Origin: Candidatus Zixiibacteriota bacterium
GTDB lineage: Bacteria; Zixibacteria; MSB-5A5; GN15; PGXB01
NCBI GenBank assembly: GCA_024230695.1
Contig: JAAERC010000992.1
Location: 1-5,399 of the forward strand
Direction of reading: 5' to 3'
DNA length: 5,399 bases
Position numbers and translations under genes: made by a program. This document shows positions 5,090 to 5,399 of the stretch, piece by piece (the stretch's first letter is position 1; every line of letters starts with the position of its first letter). The notes beneath the pieces were generated by a model that was not told where the DNA came from, searched no databases, and saw only the letters and a list, made by a program, of their open reading frames with translations.

Positions 5090-5399
5090 TTATTTGATTT
5101 GAAACTTTGAGATATCCTTGGGGTCGGCAGGTGCAACTTTAAATTTCTGGTTGAAATCATTGTTTGAACATTCGACTTCGACTTCCGATTCGTTTTTCAA
5201 TTTGCAATATCGAGCAGTAATTGCGGCGGCCAGTTCAATATTACTTTTTCCTTTGGAGTCAATATAAAGAGTAATTGGTGATCCGGTATTAATTGCCTCC
5301 AGTTTCATATGCTCCGGTTTGGCAAATTGTTCTATTTGATTGTTTTCAGCTTCATTGCGTCCGACGATCACCTTTGTAAACTCGTTTATCCGAAAATGA
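5090..5399 (-). CDS. C-terminal fragment: NFACT-R-like RNA-binding domain, probably of a PP-loop tRNA-thiolation protein
   Basis: The last 102 codons of a leftward gene are present; the frame stays open to the right edge. The GTG at 5371-5369 is taken as an internal valine, because the residues before it (HFRINEFTK) continue the conserved pattern and no spaced Shine-Dalgarno precedes it. Visible features are 'HFRINEFTKVIVGRNEAEN', with the G-R/K-N-x-x-x-N signature of NFACT-R domains, then 'MKLEAINTGSPITLYID', 'NIELAAAITARYCKLKNESE' and a short basic C-terminus. The order (GRNxxEN, G-S-P, A-A-A-x-x-A-R-Y-x-K) matches NFACT-R. In bacteria this module also ends PP-loop ATPases related to MnmA/ThiI, where 'HFR...VGRNExEN' is typical, so a role in tRNA 2- or 4-thiouridine formation is inferred. 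The catalytic part lies outside the window, and a full NFACT/RqcH-type protein is less likely but possible. Confidence 0.6.
   Translation of the reverse strand, partial: HFRINEFTKVIVGRNEAENNQIEQFAKPEHMKLEAINTGSPITLYIDSKGKSNIELAAAITARYCKLKNESEVEVECSNNDFNQKFKVAPADPKDISKFQIK

Noticed and set aside
5090..5371. A complete 93-residue protein starting at the GTG at 5371
   Set aside because: The reading frame continues to the window edge with residues that fit the conserved domain, and no properly spaced Shine-Dalgarno precedes the GTG.
1..5399. CRISPR array, insertion sequence or phage attachment site
   Set aside because: There are no regularly spaced direct repeats, no transposase or integrase, and no paired terminal repeats.

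Overview
This window most likely comes from an uncultured or little-studied bacterium of the FCB superphylum or a neighbouring phylum (Zixibacteria, Ignavibacteria, Marinimicrobia or KSB1-like). The main clue is the C-terminal tail of the protein at 3814-4638. Its 'QNAPNPFNPTTNI' opening, 'LEILNVLGQRVKTL' core and 'SGVYFYRISAG...KKMMMLK' ending are typical of FlgD-Ig-like / type IX secretion sorting domains in that group. The phylum is inferred from style only. Base composition is moderate, with AT-rich intergenic DNA and one clearly AT-richer gene (2337-3413).

Layout. The left 2.1 kb reads leftward. It carries a complete OPT-family transporter (130-2124, GTG start, strong Shine-Dalgarno, TTGACA-type promoter). 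A TGATG stop/start overlap then leads into the first 43 codons of a polytopic membrane protein cut by the window edge, probably a GT-C glycosyltransferase of the ArnT/PMT type. A 212-bp divergent intergenic region (2125-2336) holds promoters for both directions and a palindrome. The rightward gene at 2337-3413 encodes an exported protein with a C-terminal TonB domain and, more weakly, an ExbD/TolR-like N-terminal half. A gap of about 400 bases follows. It contains a good sigma-70-type promoter and a long leader with several inverted repeats before the small secreted cohesin-like / sorting-tail protein (3814-4638), which ends in a textbook terminator (4673-4703). About 390 bases without a gene follow. 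Last is the C-terminal 102 codons of a leftward gene (5090-5399, entering from the right) with an NFACT-R-like RNA-binding domain, probably the tail of a PP-loop tRNA-thiolation enzyme.

The genes do not form one pathway. The shared theme is the cell envelope: a peptide or metal-chelate importer, a probable lipid-linked sugar transferase, a TonB-type protein and a surface-exported protein. The two points most worth a second look are the possible ExbD-TonB fusion and the structured leader of the cohesin-like gene, whose ribosome binding site lies inside a hairpin.
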